Position numbers and translations under genes: made by a program
Notes under the pieces: generated by a model
What the model saw: only the letters and a program-made list of their open reading frames with translations
The model's database searches: none
What the model was told of the DNA's origin: nothing
Assembly: GCF_002081715.1 (NCBI RefSeq)
Contig: NZ_MUKP01000037.1
Location: forward strand, 1 to 46,954
Length of the DNA: 46,954 bases
Direction of reading: 5' to 3'
Source: Nocardia donostiensis
GTDB lineage: Bacteria; Actinomycetota; Actinomycetes; Mycobacteriales; Mycobacteriaceae
Shown: positions 8,900 to 18,018 of the stretch, in pieces
Numbering within the stretch: the first letter of the stretch is position 1
How the letters are laid out: each line of letters begins with the position of its first letter

Positions 8900-9988
8900 G
8901 TGCGCGATTACGAGAAGATCTTCGACAGGGTTCGTGGCGCGATGCTGGGCGGGGCGATCGGGGACGCGTTGGGCTGGCCGATCGAGTTCTATTCGTTGCC
9001 GCAGATCCGGAGCAGTTACGGCGAGGCGGGGGTGACGGATTTTCTGCCGGGACGGGTGCCCGGTGCGCCGCAGCAGATCACCGACGACACCCAGATGACC
9101 TTGTTCACCGCGGAAGGGTTGTTACGTTGGCAGCTCGGTACGGACCCGGTGCCGGTGCTGCGGCGGGCTTATCTGCGGTGGCTGGCGACCCAGCAGGAAC
9201 CAGGGCCGGGTCCGCAGCCGGACGGTTGGTTGGCGAGTCTGCCGTTTCTGTACGCGGTGCGCGCGCCGGGCAATGCGTGTATGAGTGGACTCAACCAGCA
9301 GTCCCGTCAGTATCTGGAACCGAAGCCGCTCGGGGAGCCGGGGCCGGTGAATGCTGATTCGAAGGGCTGCGGCACGGTGATGCGGTCTGCGCCGTTCGGT
9401 CTCGCCGGTTTCGGGGCGGAGATGGCGTTCACCCTGTCCGCACGGTGTGCTCAACTCACTCACGGGCATCCGACCGGTTACCTGGCTGCGGGGGCGTTCG
9501 CGGCGTTGATCGACCGGGTGACGAGCGGAACCGAGCTGCGGTCTGCGCTGCGCGACACTATTGCGCAACTGGAGTTGGTGCCCGGAAGTGCAGAGACTGT
9601 GGCTGCGCTGCGCCTTGCAGTGTCCTGTGCCGATGAGGGATCCGCTTCGCCGGAAATGGTCGAGCGGGTGGGCGCGGGGTGGGTGGCGGAGGAATGTCTT
9701 GCCGTCGCTGTGTATTGCGCGTTGTGTGCGGACAGCACCGGTGATATCGCTGGGGCGTTGCTGTTGGCGGTGAATCATTCTGGTGATTCCGATTCCACGG
9801 GCGCGGTAGCGGGCAACCTGATCGGCGCGGTCCATGGCTTGTCCGCGTTGCCGATGCGTTGGGCTGGTGTGGTGGAGGGTCGTGACGAGCTGGTTCAGGT
9901 TGCCGACGATTTGGTGCAGAACTTCCTCTACCGCGAGCGTTCTCGGGTCGAGCGCCGGTATCCGTTCGATTCGGTTGTGGATCGGTGA
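8900..9988 (+). CDS. ADP-ribosylglycohydrolase family protein (DraG-like)
   Basis: 362 residues starting at GTG 8900, chosen because GGAAGG lies eight bases upstream and the family similarity begins right there (RVRGAMLGGAIGDALG). The frame is open further upstream, but that part is not family-like. Metal-binding acidic clusters are present: TDDTQMT near residue 60 and HSGDSDSTGAV near residue 293. These coordinate the two Mg2+ ions in DraG/ARH enzymes, which remove ADP-ribose from arginine or other acceptors. No ADP-ribosyltransferase partner is seen nearby, so the substrate is unknown. Confidence 0.92.
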   Translation: MRDYEKIFDRVRGAMLGGAIGDALGWPIEFYSLPQIRSSYGEAGVTDFLPGRVPGAPQQITDDTQMTLFTAEGLLRWQLGTDPVPVLRRAYLRWLATQQEPGPGPQPDGWLASLPFLYAVRAPGNACMSGLNQQSRQYLEPKPLGEPGPVNADSKGCGTVMRSAPFGLAGFGAEMAFTLSARCAQLTHGHPTGYLAAGAFAALIDRVTSGTELRSALRDTIAQLELVPGSAETVAALRLAVSCADEGSASPEMVERVGAGWVAEECLAVAVYCALCADSTGDIAGALLLAVNHSGDSDSTGAVAGNLIGAVHGLSALPMRWAGVVEGRDELVQVADDLVQNFLYRERSRVERRYPFDSVVDR

Positions 9989-9995
9989 ACCACGG

Positions 9996-10009
9996 CCCCG
10001 TCTTCGGGG
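9996..10009 (+). terminator. Small hairpin after the ADP-ribosylglycohydrolase gene
   Basis: CCCCG TCTT CGGGG forms a 5-bp GC stem with a four-base loop seven bases after the stop codon, followed by GTT. It is a weak candidate terminator between two convergent genes. Confidence 0.35.
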
Positions 10010-10075
10010 GTTCGGCTGCGTGTCCTCTGGGATTCGCCCGGCTCCCAGCATCCACTCGAGGTGATCGCGGTGCAG

Positions 10076-10987
10076 TCAGTCGACGACGATCGCGACTTTC
10101 CCGCGTACGTGACCGGTCTCCATCTCACGATGCGCCTCGGCCGCCCGCGCCAGCGGGAAGACGCGCGAGATCTCGACGCGGAGCTTCCTCTCGGCGTACC
10201 AGCCGGTGAGCTTCGCGAGGCGCTCTGCGGAGCGCTGCGTACTGATGGCGAGGATCCCTAGCTCATCGGCCCGGTGAAAGTCGGTGAGGGTGCCGATCCG
10301 TCCCCGGTCCGCGACGAGTTCCAGCGACACGTCGAGCGCTGCGCCCCCGATACTGTCGAGCGCTGCCGTGATGCCGCTGGGTGCCGACTCTCTTACTCGC
10401 TCGACGAGTCCGTCGCCGTAGGCGACTGGAAGAGCGCCGAGCGAACGGAGATAGTCGTGGTTGTGCGGGCTGGCGGTGCCGATGACAGTGGCGCCGAGGA
10501 GCACGGCGACCTGGACGGCCATGGTACCGACACCACCTGCTGCCGCGTGGATCAGGATGGTGTCGTCGGCCCTGATCTTCAATTCCTCGATGGCGGTGTC
10601 CGCCGTCTGGGCGGAGGCCGAGAATGCTCCGGCGTCTTCCCACGGCATCTGTGAGGGCTTGGTCGCGACCTGCTCCACCGGAACCACCACGTACTCGGCG
10701 TGGCTGGCCAGCAGCGCCCAGCCGAGTACCTCATCGCCGACGGCGAAGCCGGTGACCCCTCGACCGACTTGGTCGACGAACCCGGCGAAATCGTTGCCGA
10801 TCTTCCTCGGGAAGGACGGGTCCTGGCCGGGTAGGGTCAGGCCCCGCCGGACGGCGCAGTCGAACGGCTGGATGCCTGCAGCCTTGACTCGCACTCTGAT
10901 CTGCCCCGGACCTGCCTGAGGGGTCTCGACCTCTAGCAGTTGCACGACTTCGGGGCCGCCGTACGAATTAATTGCTGCTGCCTTCAT
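10076..10987 (-). CDS. NADP-dependent quinone-type oxidoreductase (MDR superfamily)
   Basis: 303 residues. A GroES-like N-terminal domain (KAAGIQPFDCAVRRG) is followed by a Rossmann domain with AAAGGVGTMAVQVA (about residue 148). The zinc ligands of alcohol dehydrogenases are absent, placing it with quinone oxidoreductase/zeta-crystallin-like enzymes that reduce quinones or enones. AAAGG lies seven bases before the ATG at 10987. It follows the flavin split-barrel gene on the same strand with 60 bp between, so the two probably form an operon, perhaps for reductive detoxification. Confidence 0.9.
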   Translation of the reverse strand: MKAAAINSYGGPEVVQLLEVETPQAGPGQIRVRVKAAGIQPFDCAVRRGLTLPGQDPSFPRKIGNDFAGFVDQVGRGVTGFAVGDEVLGWALLASHAEYVVVPVEQVATKPSQMPWEDAGAFSASAQTADTAIEELKIRADDTILIHAAAGGVGTMAVQVAVLLGATVIGTASPHNHDYLRSLGALPVAYGDGLVERVRESAPSGITAALDSIGGAALDVSLELVADRGRIGTLTDFHRADELGILAISTQRSAERLAKLTGWYAERKLRVEISRVFPLARAAEAHREMETGHVRGKVAIVVD

Positions 10988-11047
10988 GAATAGCCTTTCT
11001 TCCGTTCTGGGGTGCCGCGCCTGGAGGGCTTGCTGGGCGGCTCGGAG

Positions 11048-11977
11048 CTACTGATGGCCAAAGCTGGCCAGTTCCGCCCAATCGATCGTTGGTGCTGCGA
11101 TCCCGGATTTCTCCATGTAAGCCGCAGAACGTCTTCTTCCGTCCTCGATCCATTCTTCGAAGGAGGCAGGCTCGTGACGCCCGGACGGCAGAAGGCCGGG
11201 CATGCGCTCGGGGGTGAACGTCCAATCTTGACCCTCACCGGTTGCGATGCCCGCCACGAGCAGAGCGGCCATCTCGCCGGAATGTCCGTCGTGTCGGTGC
11301 CACAAGAGGTTCGCCGGACCCCGCACTCCCCGGAAAGGTTGTTCCGTGTGCACGTGGAGCGAGGGTGCTGTGTTGGGTTGGCTGACGTACGCTCGTGCCG
11401 AATATGGGTACCCCTCCTCGTCCTGTGCGGTGAAGACGGCGCTCGGGTACCGCGTCAGCGCATCAGTCAGCTGAACCCACATGGGGGTTCCATCGGGGAC
11501 CGTTGGTTCCCACGCGCCTCCGGCGGCAGTGGGCTGCAGCACATCTATCCGCTGTGGCTCCACCAAGATGGGCAGCCGCCAGTAATACCAGTCCATCGTG
11601 GCGCGGTGCTGAGGGTCGGCCACCTCTGCGGCCAAGTTCGGATTCTTCCGGAACAGCCCGCGCCAGTAGTCCGGAAGGTCTTGTGGAGCTGCTACTACGT
11701 CCGGCGCGTCGGCGATGCCCTGTACCAAGACGGCTCGCGCCGGGGGAAGGCCGCTGCCGGTGAAGTCCGAATACAGTACCGCGACCCTGCCATCGCGGCG
11801 GACGTTCAGCGCCTTCTGCGGGTACGCCGCGGGGGTGGTCAAGACGATGCGTTGGCGCTCGGGCAGCCACGTCCCCGACATGGGGCGGGTGTTCATGCCA
11901 CCCGACTTGGTTACGGTGCTGAACTCCAGGACTTTGACCTTGGCCAGAATGTCGGACAAATCTATGTCGATGTGCAT
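11048..11977 (-). CDS. Pyridoxamine-5'-phosphate-oxidase-like flavin split-barrel protein
   Basis: 309 residues; AGGGAAG sits upstream of the ATG at 11977. The N-terminal half shows the PNPOx/flavin-reductase split-barrel pattern (TRPMSGTWLPERQRIVLTT, then GRVAVLYSDF). A second related half follows (AVFTAQDEEGYPYSARAYV and later LLWHRHDG), suggesting an internal duplication. Family members bind FMN or F420; F420-dependent enzymes are common in this lineage, but the cofactor cannot be decided here. It is the upstream gene of a probable operon with the MDR oxidoreductase. Confidence 0.75.
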   Translation of the reverse strand: MHIDIDLSDILAKVKVLEFSTVTKSGGMNTRPMSGTWLPERQRIVLTTPAAYPQKALNVRRDGRVAVLYSDFTGSGLPPARAVLVQGIADAPDVVAAPQDLPDYWRGLFRKNPNLAAEVADPQHRATMDWYYWRLPILVEPQRIDVLQPTAAGGAWEPTVPDGTPMWVQLTDALTRYPSAVFTAQDEEGYPYSARAYVSQPNTAPSLHVHTEQPFRGVRGPANLLWHRHDGHSGEMAALLVAGIATGEGQDWTFTPERMPGLLPSGRHEPASFEEWIEDGRRRSAAYMEKSGIAAPTIDWAELASFGHQ

Positions 11978-12409
11978 GAAGAAGCTTCCCTGTCGCCATA
12001 CGGATCGCCAGGAACGCTATAACCTCAACCACACTCGAGGACAAGGGCTGCATGTAGGTTACTCCTGCTCTGCGCGTGAATGCGGAGGCTGCACGCGCGG
12101 GCGAGTTCGGGCACACCTTCCAAAAGGCTCTCAGCTCACCGGCGCTGACCGTGAGCATGCCGAGGTGAGGTGTCGATACTCGCTTTGCACCTACTGCAAT
12201 CGGCGATAGTGCACGTCAATACCCTGCTGCTACAAGCGGTTTGGGGAATTCGGCGCCCGTGCCACACTTGTAGGCACTACGCTGGCAAGCCGTCGCGTAG
12301 CTACGTGTGCCTCACCTGGCACCGGCGTCGCCGGCGAGTGCTGCTGAGTGGTTTCGACGGCAGTCGAACGGGTAAGCGGATCCAGGCTGACGTCGATAGG
12401 TGGATCATC
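11978..12409. other. Divergent promoter region
   Basis: A 432-bp stretch separates the flavin protein (-) from the molybdoenzyme (+). The frame of the latter is open back to 12170, but that part is low-similarity and Arg/Cys-rich and is not counted as coding. No repeat or RNA gene was recognised. Confidence 0.5.
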
Positions 12410-13477
12410 ATGAGTCGCGCCGGCGCGCGTGCGGTGGTCAAGCCCACACCACCGGAGTTGATGGAGGACTTCGGTGACGGGCTGAACTACGGGACGCGTC
12501 TGTCCAATCATCCTGGTTATCTGACGCCGATTGATCGCTTCTTTGTTCGCAACCATGGCGCGACACCGGTGATCGATGCCCGGACGTGGCAGTTGCGTGT
12601 CGATGGTAGCGGTGTACGTCGGCCTGTGGTGTTCTCGTATGAGCAGTTGTGGGAGATGCCGCTCACCTCGGTGGTCCGTGCGATTCAGTGTGCGGGCAAC
12701 GGGCGTGTGTTTTTCGCTGAGCGCTTCGGGCGTGAGGCGGAGGGGACCCAGTGGCGTACTGGGGCGTTGAGTACCGCGGAATGGACCGGGGTCCGGTTGC
12801 GGGAGCTGCTCGAGCGTGCCGGCCCGACTGTGTATGCCCGTGATGTTATGCCCGAAGGGCTCGATGAGCTTCGTTTCGATCGGCCGATGCCCCTGGCCAA
12901 GGCGATGGCCGACGATACGATCGTGGCGCTGGCGATGAACGGGGAGGTCCTTCCGTGTGACCACGGGTTTCCTGCACGGGTCGTGGTGTCCGGCTGGGTT
13001 GGGACGGCCAGCGTCAAATGGGTGGGGCGGATTCAGGTAGCTGCGGAAGAACTGCACTCGTACTGGAACACCCGCGACTATGTTCTCGCCGGCCCCGGCT
13101 ATCCGCGGGTGGGGCCCGCTGAGGGAGTGCCTATCACTGTGGTGCCGCCCATGAGTGTTATCGAACTCGACTGGCCCGCCGTGATCCCCTCCGGTGCGCG
13201 CACTATTCGTGGGCGGGCGTTCTCCGGCGCAGACCGCGTCGTCCGCGTCGCGGTGCAGGCTGATGACGCGGCCTGGCGGCAGGCCCGGTTACTCGAGCCG
13301 AATATTGCCGGTGCGTGGGTACGTTGGGAGATCGACTGGCTCGCTACCCCAGGCGAGCACGGGCTCCGCGTTCGTGCCACTGATGCCCAGGGCAATGTTC
13401 AGCCCGATACGGTGCCGTGGAACGATCATGGCTGTCTCTATAACGCTGTCGTCGCTCATCCGGTCCGGGTGTGGTGA
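12410..13477 (+). CDS. Sulfite-oxidase-like molybdopterin oxidoreductase
   Basis: 355 residues from the ATG at 12410, supported by AGGTGG about seven bases upstream. The molybdopterin-binding domain contains the conserved Mo-ligand cysteine in RAIQCAGNGR (about residue 94). HPGYLTPIDRFFVRNHG near residue 40 and DHGFPARVVVSGWVGTASVKW are typical. A C-terminal Mo-co dimerisation-like beta domain begins near residue 245. No Sec or Tat signal is present, so the protein should be cytoplasmic. Sulfite oxidation is the family role; plant-type and bacterial homologues vary in substrate. It ends 22 bp from the stop of the convergent AOS-type PKS. Confidence 0.92.
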   Translation: MSRAGARAVVKPTPPELMEDFGDGLNYGTRLSNHPGYLTPIDRFFVRNHGATPVIDARTWQLRVDGSGVRRPVVFSYEQLWEMPLTSVVRAIQCAGNGRVFFAERFGREAEGTQWRTGALSTAEWTGVRLRELLERAGPTVYARDVMPEGLDELRFDRPMPLAKAMADDTIVALAMNGEVLPCDHGFPARVVVSGWVGTASVKWVGRIQVAAEELHSYWNTRDYVLAGPGYPRVGPAEGVPITVVPPMSVIELDWPAVIPSGARTIRGRAFSGADRVVRVAVQADDAAWRQARLLEPNIAGAWVRWEIDWLATPGEHGLRVRATDAQGNVQPDTVPWNDHGCLYNAVVAHPVRVW

Positions 13478-13499
13478 GATCGTCCGGGGTGCTGGGTGC

Positions 13500-16400
13500 T
13501 CAGGGTCCGGTGAGCAGTGCCAGTTCCTCGGCGAGGATTTTGATCGTGTCGCGGATTTGGTTCTCGGTGTGGCAGGCGGTGATGAAGAACCGCAGGCGTG
13601 CGAGGTTTTCCGGGACCGCCGGGTACAGGATCGGGTTGGCGTTGATTCCGCGGTTGAGTAGCGCGTGGGAGAGTTTCAGTGCTGTGCGTGAGTCGCCGAC
13701 GATGCATGGGACGATGGGGGTGTCGTTGCTGTCTCCGGTGTTGATGCCGGCTTCTCGGGCCAGCCGCAGGAACAGTCGCGCGTTGCGGTGCATGCGGTCG
13801 AGCGGTTCGTGGTCGGTGCGCAGTTGTCGGATCGCTGCGGCGGAGGCGGCAGCGTTCATGGGTGTCATACCGACGCTGAAGACGAATCCGGGTGTCGTGT
13901 ATTTGAGGAAGCGGATCAGCTCTGCGCTGCCTGCTACGTAGCCGCCGCACCCGGCGAGTGCTTTCGAGGTGGTGCCGGACCATAGTTCGACGTCGTTCCG
14001 GTCGATGTCGAAGTGTTCGCCGATGCCGCCGCCGTGTGCGCCGAGGACGCCGATGCTGTGTGCTTCGTCGATCATCAGCAATGCTTTGTGTTTCTTTTTG
14101 ACGGCGATGATGGCGGGCAGGTCGGGGATGTCGCCGTCTTGGCTGTATATGCCTTCGATGAGGATGAGTACTCGGCGGTATCGGTGGCGGATATCGGTGA
14201 GTAGCCGGTCCAGTGCGGCGTGGTCGTTGTGCGGGAACGGGCGTCGGGTTGCTCCGGAGAGGGTGCAGCCTTGCACGATGCTGTCGTGGGCCAGGCTGTC
14301 GTGGATGACGAGGTCTTGTGGCCCGACGATGTGCCCGATGACGGTGACGTTGGTGGAGTGTCCGCCGACGAGTGCGATTGCGTCTTCGGTGCCGAGTAGT
14401 GTCGCGAGTTCGGTTTCCAGCTCGCGGTGCACCGGTTTCTCTCCGGAGAGTATTCGGCTGGCCGAGCAGGAGCTGCCGTAGCGGGCGACGGCGTCCTGTA
14501 CGGCTGCGGTAACGGCTGGGTGACCGGATAGGCCGAGGTAGTTGAAGCTGGAGAAGTTGATGACCGGTTTTCCGTCGATGAGTGAGGTGTCTGCGGTGAT
14601 TCCGTCGTTGACGAGGAAGTAGGGGTTGGTCAGGCCGAGTGATTCGGCGCCGGAGATCCGGTCGGCGATCGCTTTCACTTCGGCGAAGTCGCTGATCTGG
14701 TACTCGGGTGTGATGGTCGGGGGTTCGGGTGCGGCGGGTGGTTCGGTGACCTGGTTTGTGACATAGGTGGTGATGTCGCCGAGTGTTGTTGTGGCGGTGA
14801 AGGTGGACGGGTCGATGGTCAGCCCGGGCAGTTTGCGGACGAGCCCACCGGACAGGTCGGTCAGCATCAAGGAGTCGAATCCGAGTCCGTCGGTGAGGGT
14901 ATGGTTGTCGCGGATCCGCTCGGCCGGGAAACCGCTTACCCGTGCCAGTTCTGCGCGTACGACAGCGGCGACCGTGTTCTGGTCCGTGGTCGCCTGCGTG
15001 GTGTCCGGTTGTGGTGCGGTGACCTCGCCGGTGGGGGTGCCGAGGAGGCGGGCCAGTACGGCGTTTTGTTCCCGGAAGAGCGCGATCATCTGGTCCATGG
15101 CGGTTTCCTCGGGTTGCGGAGCTGGGGTGGTGGGGGCGATGAGGGTGTCGGGTTCGATCCAGAACCGATGTTCGGTCGAGAACTCGTAGACCGGTAGCCG
15201 GCGGCGGACGTGTTGGGTTGGTTCGTAGAGCTGGTCCCAGTCTGGGTTGAATCCGTCGCGGTAGAGCGCTGCGAGGGTTTCGGTGAGTTCGTGGCCTGTT
15301 GCGGCTGGGCCGGGGCTGGGTGTCAGGCAGCGCGCCTGCATATCGGGGCGGATACGGCCGAGGAGTGTGGCGAGGACGCGGCGGGGGCCGATTTCGATGA
15401 TGTGGGAGGGTTCGGTGGTGAGGGCGGCTGTGATGGCGTCGCCGAACCGGACCGTGGCGCGGATGTGTTCGGTCCAATACGCGGCGTCCATCGTTTCGTG
15501 GGTGTCGAGGAGGCGGCCGTGCACGGTCGAGTAGACCGGCAGTTGGGGTGGCCGGTAGGTGCAGTTGCGGGCGACGGCCTCGAATTCGCCCAGTATCGGT
15601 TCCATCAGTGGGCTGTGGAAGGCGTGGGACACGGTGAGTGTTCGGGTGCTCACCGCACGGTCGGTGAGCACGGCGCGGATTCGGGTGATCGCTGTGCCGT
15701 CGCCGGAGAGCACGAGATCTCGCGGGCCGTTGATGGCCGCGAGCGCGACGGCGGGTTCGTGTGCGAGCAGGTCGGCTACTGCTGCCGGGGTGGCGCGGAC
15801 GGCGAGCATGGTTCCGCCGTCGGGTAACCGCTGCATCAGTCGGCCTCGTGCGGTGACCAGCCGGCAGGCGTCGTCGAGGTCGAATACGCCCGCTACTGTC
15901 GCGGCGGCGAACTCGCCGATGCTGTGGCCGATCAGCCATGCGGGTTGGATGCCTGTGGCGGTGAGGGTCTCGGCGAGGGCGTACTGCATCGCGAAGATCG
16001 CAGGTTGGGTGAGTTCGGTGCGGTCGATATCGGTGTTGTTGTCGAGGAGTAGGTTGCGCACCGATCGTCCGAGGTGGGCTGTCATGGTGTGGTCGACTCG
16101 TGCGAGCGCGCCGCGGAACGTTGCGTTGGTGCGGTGTAAGGCTGTGGCCATTCCGGTGTATTGCGTACCTTGGCCGGTGAACATCCAGCCGAGGTCGACC
16201 GGTCCCGCGGTGCCGGTGGCGGGGTTGTCGTGTAGCTGTGCGATGGCGTCGTCGCGGTCGGTGGCGGCGATCGCCAGCCGGTGTCGTCCGGACGATGTGA
16301 CGTGGTTGCTTGTCCAGCACAGTTGGGCGAAGTGGTTTCGGGGTGCCGAGTCCAGTGCAGCGGCCAGTCGGCGTGCGTTGCGGCGCAGTCCGTCTTCGCT

Positions 16401-17726
16401 GGTGGAGGACAGGGTCAGCACTCCACCGCCGGGGGTGCCGGGTGCTTCGGTGGTGGGGGCGCTTTCCAGCACGATGTGCGCGTTGGTGCCGCCGACGCCG
16501 AAGCTGCTGACTCCGCCGTAGGCGGGGCTGGTGAGCGGCATCTGTTCTGCCAGCAGGCGTAGCCCGTGCTGCTGCATGCGCAGTTTCGGGTTTTCTTGGT
16601 CGGCGCATCGTGTCGGTGGCACCGTGTTGTGGTGCAGGCTGAGCGCGACTTTGATCAGGCCTGCGATACCGGCGGCGCCTTCGGTGTGGCCCAGGTTGCC
16701 CTTCAGTGAGCCGATTCCGCAGGGTCGGGCACGGTTGGTCGAGTGCAGCGCCCCCAGCGCTTTGACTTCGATCATGTCGCCGAGCACTGTTCCGGTGCCG
16801 TGTGCTTCGAGGAAGTCGATGTCGGTGGGTGTGATCCCGGCCCGCTGGCATGCTTCGCCGATCACCTGTTGTTGCGCCCACCGGTTCGGTGCGGTGATGC
16901 CGTTGCTGCGTCCGTCGGAGTTGACGGCGCTGCCGGTGATGACGGCGTAGATCGGCAGGCCTGCGGCTTGGGCGTCGGCCAGGCGCTGTAGCACGAGCAC
17001 GGCCACGCCTTCGCTGCGGACGATGCCGTCGGCGTCGCCGCTGAACGGTTTGCATCGTGCGTCGGGTGCGGAAAGACCAGCTTGGGTGTAGAACACGCCG
17101 ACGGCCGGGGTCAGTACGAGGTTCACGCCGCCTGCCACAGCTTGATCGCATTCACCGTTGGCCAGTGCCGCGCAGGCGAGGTGGATCGCGACCAGCGACG
17201 AGGAGCAGGCGGTGTCGACCGCGACGCTCGGGCCTTTGAGGTCGAGCTGGTAGGACAGCCGGTTGGCGGTCATGAAGTAGCCGTTGCCCGAGCCGTGCTG
17301 CGGGGTGATGGCGGTGTAGTCGTGGTAATCACGCATCTGCAGGTTCGCCCATTCGTTGGCCATGACGCCGATGTAGACGCCGGTCCGCGAACCCGCCTGG
17401 GTGCGGGGGTCGAGGGTGGCGTCTTCGAAGGCGCGCCAGGCGGCTTGCAGCAGCAGCCGCTGTTGTGGGTCCATTGCTTCGGCTTCGCGCGGGGGGATGC
17501 CGAAGAACTGGTGGTCGAACGCGTCGGCGTCATCGATGAATCCGCCGCTGCGGGTGTTGATGGTGCCGGGGGCGCCGGCCGGGTCGTGGAAGTCGTCGGC
17601 GTTCCAGCGGCTGGCGGGGACTTCGGTGATCGCGTCGCGCCCGTCGATCAGCAGCTGCCATAATGCTGCTGGGTCGGGGGCCTGCGGGAACCGGCAGTCG
17701 AGGCCGACAATGGCGATATCGGTCAT
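13500..17726 (-). CDS. PKS with terminal alpha-oxoamine synthase (KS-AT-ACP-AOS), RedL-like
   Basis: 1408 residues from the ATG at 17726, which overlaps the stop of the upstream ACP gene (ATGA). Domains in order: KS (1-420) with catalytic Cys in DTACSSSL (~173) and the two histidines in EAHGTGT and NLGHTEG; AT (~540-840) with GHSIGE (Ser ~602) and HAFH (~701), the malonyl-CoA signature; ACP with GFDSL (Ser ~951); and a PLP-dependent alpha-oxoamine synthase (~1030-1408) with DEAHSIG (~1221) and the Schiff-base lysine in TTSKALAG (~1255). There is no KR, DH or ER. The AOS class condenses an acyl thioester with an amino acid and releases CO2. The predicted reaction is one malonyl extension of an acyl chain, then offloading onto an amino acid. 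The same order, preceded by A-ACP, is found in RedL of undecylprodigiosin synthesis, which uses glycine. Confidence 0.93.
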   Translation of the reverse strand: MTDIAIVGLDCRFPQAPDPAALWQLLIDGRDAITEVPASRWNADDFHDPAGAPGTINTRSGGFIDDADAFDHQFFGIPPREAEAMDPQQRLLLQAAWRAFEDATLDPRTQAGSRTGVYIGVMANEWANLQMRDYHDYTAITPQHGSGNGYFMTANRLSYQLDLKGPSVAVDTACSSSLVAIHLACAALANGECDQAVAGGVNLVLTPAVGVFYTQAGLSAPDARCKPFSGDADGIVRSEGVAVLVLQRLADAQAAGLPIYAVITGSAVNSDGRSNGITAPNRWAQQQVIGEACQRAGITPTDIDFLEAHGTGTVLGDMIEVKALGALHSTNRARPCGIGSLKGNLGHTEGAAGIAGLIKVALSLHHNTVPPTRCADQENPKLRMQQHGLRLLAEQMPLTSPAYGGVSSFGVGGTNAHIVLESAPTTEAPGTPGGGVLTLSSTSEDGLRRNARRLAAALDSAPRNHFAQLCWTSNHVTSSGRHRLAIAATDRDDAIAQLHDNPATGTAGPVDLGWMFTGQGTQYTGMATALHRTNATFRGALARVDHTMTAHLGRSVRNLLLDNNTDIDRTELTQPAIFAMQYALAETLTATGIQPAWLIGHSIGEFAAATVAGVFDLDDACRLVTARGRLMQRLPDGGTMLAVRATPAAVADLLAHEPAVALAAINGPRDLVLSGDGTAITRIRAVLTDRAVSTRTLTVSHAFHSPLMEPILGEFEAVARNCTYRPPQLPVYSTVHGRLLDTHETMDAAYWTEHIRATVRFGDAITAALTTEPSHIIEIGPRRVLATLLGRIRPDMQARCLTPSPGPAATGHELTETLAALYRDGFNPDWDQLYEPTQHVRRRLPVYEFSTEHRFWIEPDTLIAPTTPAPQPEETAMDQMIALFREQNAVLARLLGTPTGEVTAPQPDTTQATTDQNTVAAVVRAELARVSGFPAERIRDNHTLTDGLGFDSLMLTDLSGGLVRKLPGLTIDPSTFTATTTLGDITTYVTNQVTEPPAAPEPPTITPEYQISDFAEVKAIADRISGAESLGLTNPYFLVNDGITADTSLIDGKPVINFSSFNYLGLSGHPAVTAAVQDAVARYGSSCSASRILSGEKPVHRELETELATLLGTEDAIALVGGHSTNVTVIGHIVGPQDLVIHDSLAHDSIVQGCTLSGATRRPFPHNDHAALDRLLTDIRHRYRRVLILIEGIYSQDGDIPDLPAIIAVKKKHKALLMIDEAHSIGVLGAHGGGIGEHFDIDRNDVELWSGTTSKALAGCGGYVAGSAELIRFLKYTTPGFVFSVGMTPMNAAASAAAIRQLRTDHEPLDRMHRNARLFLRLAREAGINTGDSNDTPIVPCIVGDSRTALKLSHALLNRGINANPILYPAVPENLARLRFFITACHTENQIRDTIKILAEELALLTGP

Positions 17727-17989
17727 GCGGCGAGGGGGAGTTCGGTGGTCAGGTGGGCGGCGATATCGGTGATCGTCGGGAAGTCGAACACCAGGGTCGG
17801 GTCGACGTCGAGTGACCACCGGTCCTCGATCTCGCCGCACAGTGACACCGCCGACACCGAGTCGAGGCCGAGTTCGGCGAGCGGAACGGTCGGGTCGACC
17901 TGGTGCGGGGCGCGGTCGGTGTAGTCGGCGACGCGTTCGATGAGCCACTCGTGGATTGTTGTCGGGCGGGAGAAGGCAGGGGTGAGCAT
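17723..17989 (-). CDS. Stand-alone acyl carrier protein
   Basis: 88 residues with the phosphopantetheinylation motif ELGLDSVSAVSL (Ser near residue 43), flanked by the usual helices. GAGGAAC lies about seven bases before the ATG at 17989. The gene starts 29 bp after the FAAL stop and overlaps the PKS start by four bases, so the three are translated as a unit. Its expected job is to take the acyl group from the FAAL acyl-adenylate and present it to the KS of the next protein, the role of the first ACP in RedL. Confidence 0.93.
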   Translation of the reverse strand: MLTPAFSRPTTIHEWLIERVADYTDRAPHQVDPTVPLAELGLDSVSAVSLCGEIEDRWSLDVDPTLVFDFPTITDIAAHLTTELPLAA

Positions 17990-18018
17990 TGTTCGGTTCC
18001 TCGGCGGGTGTGGGTCGG

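Noticed and set aside
13456..17151. A 1231-codon open frame on the minus strand, out of phase with the PKS
   Set aside because: It is an Arg/Pro/His-rich shadow of the KS-AT-ACP-AOS gene with no domain; the in-phase gene has all catalytic motifs.
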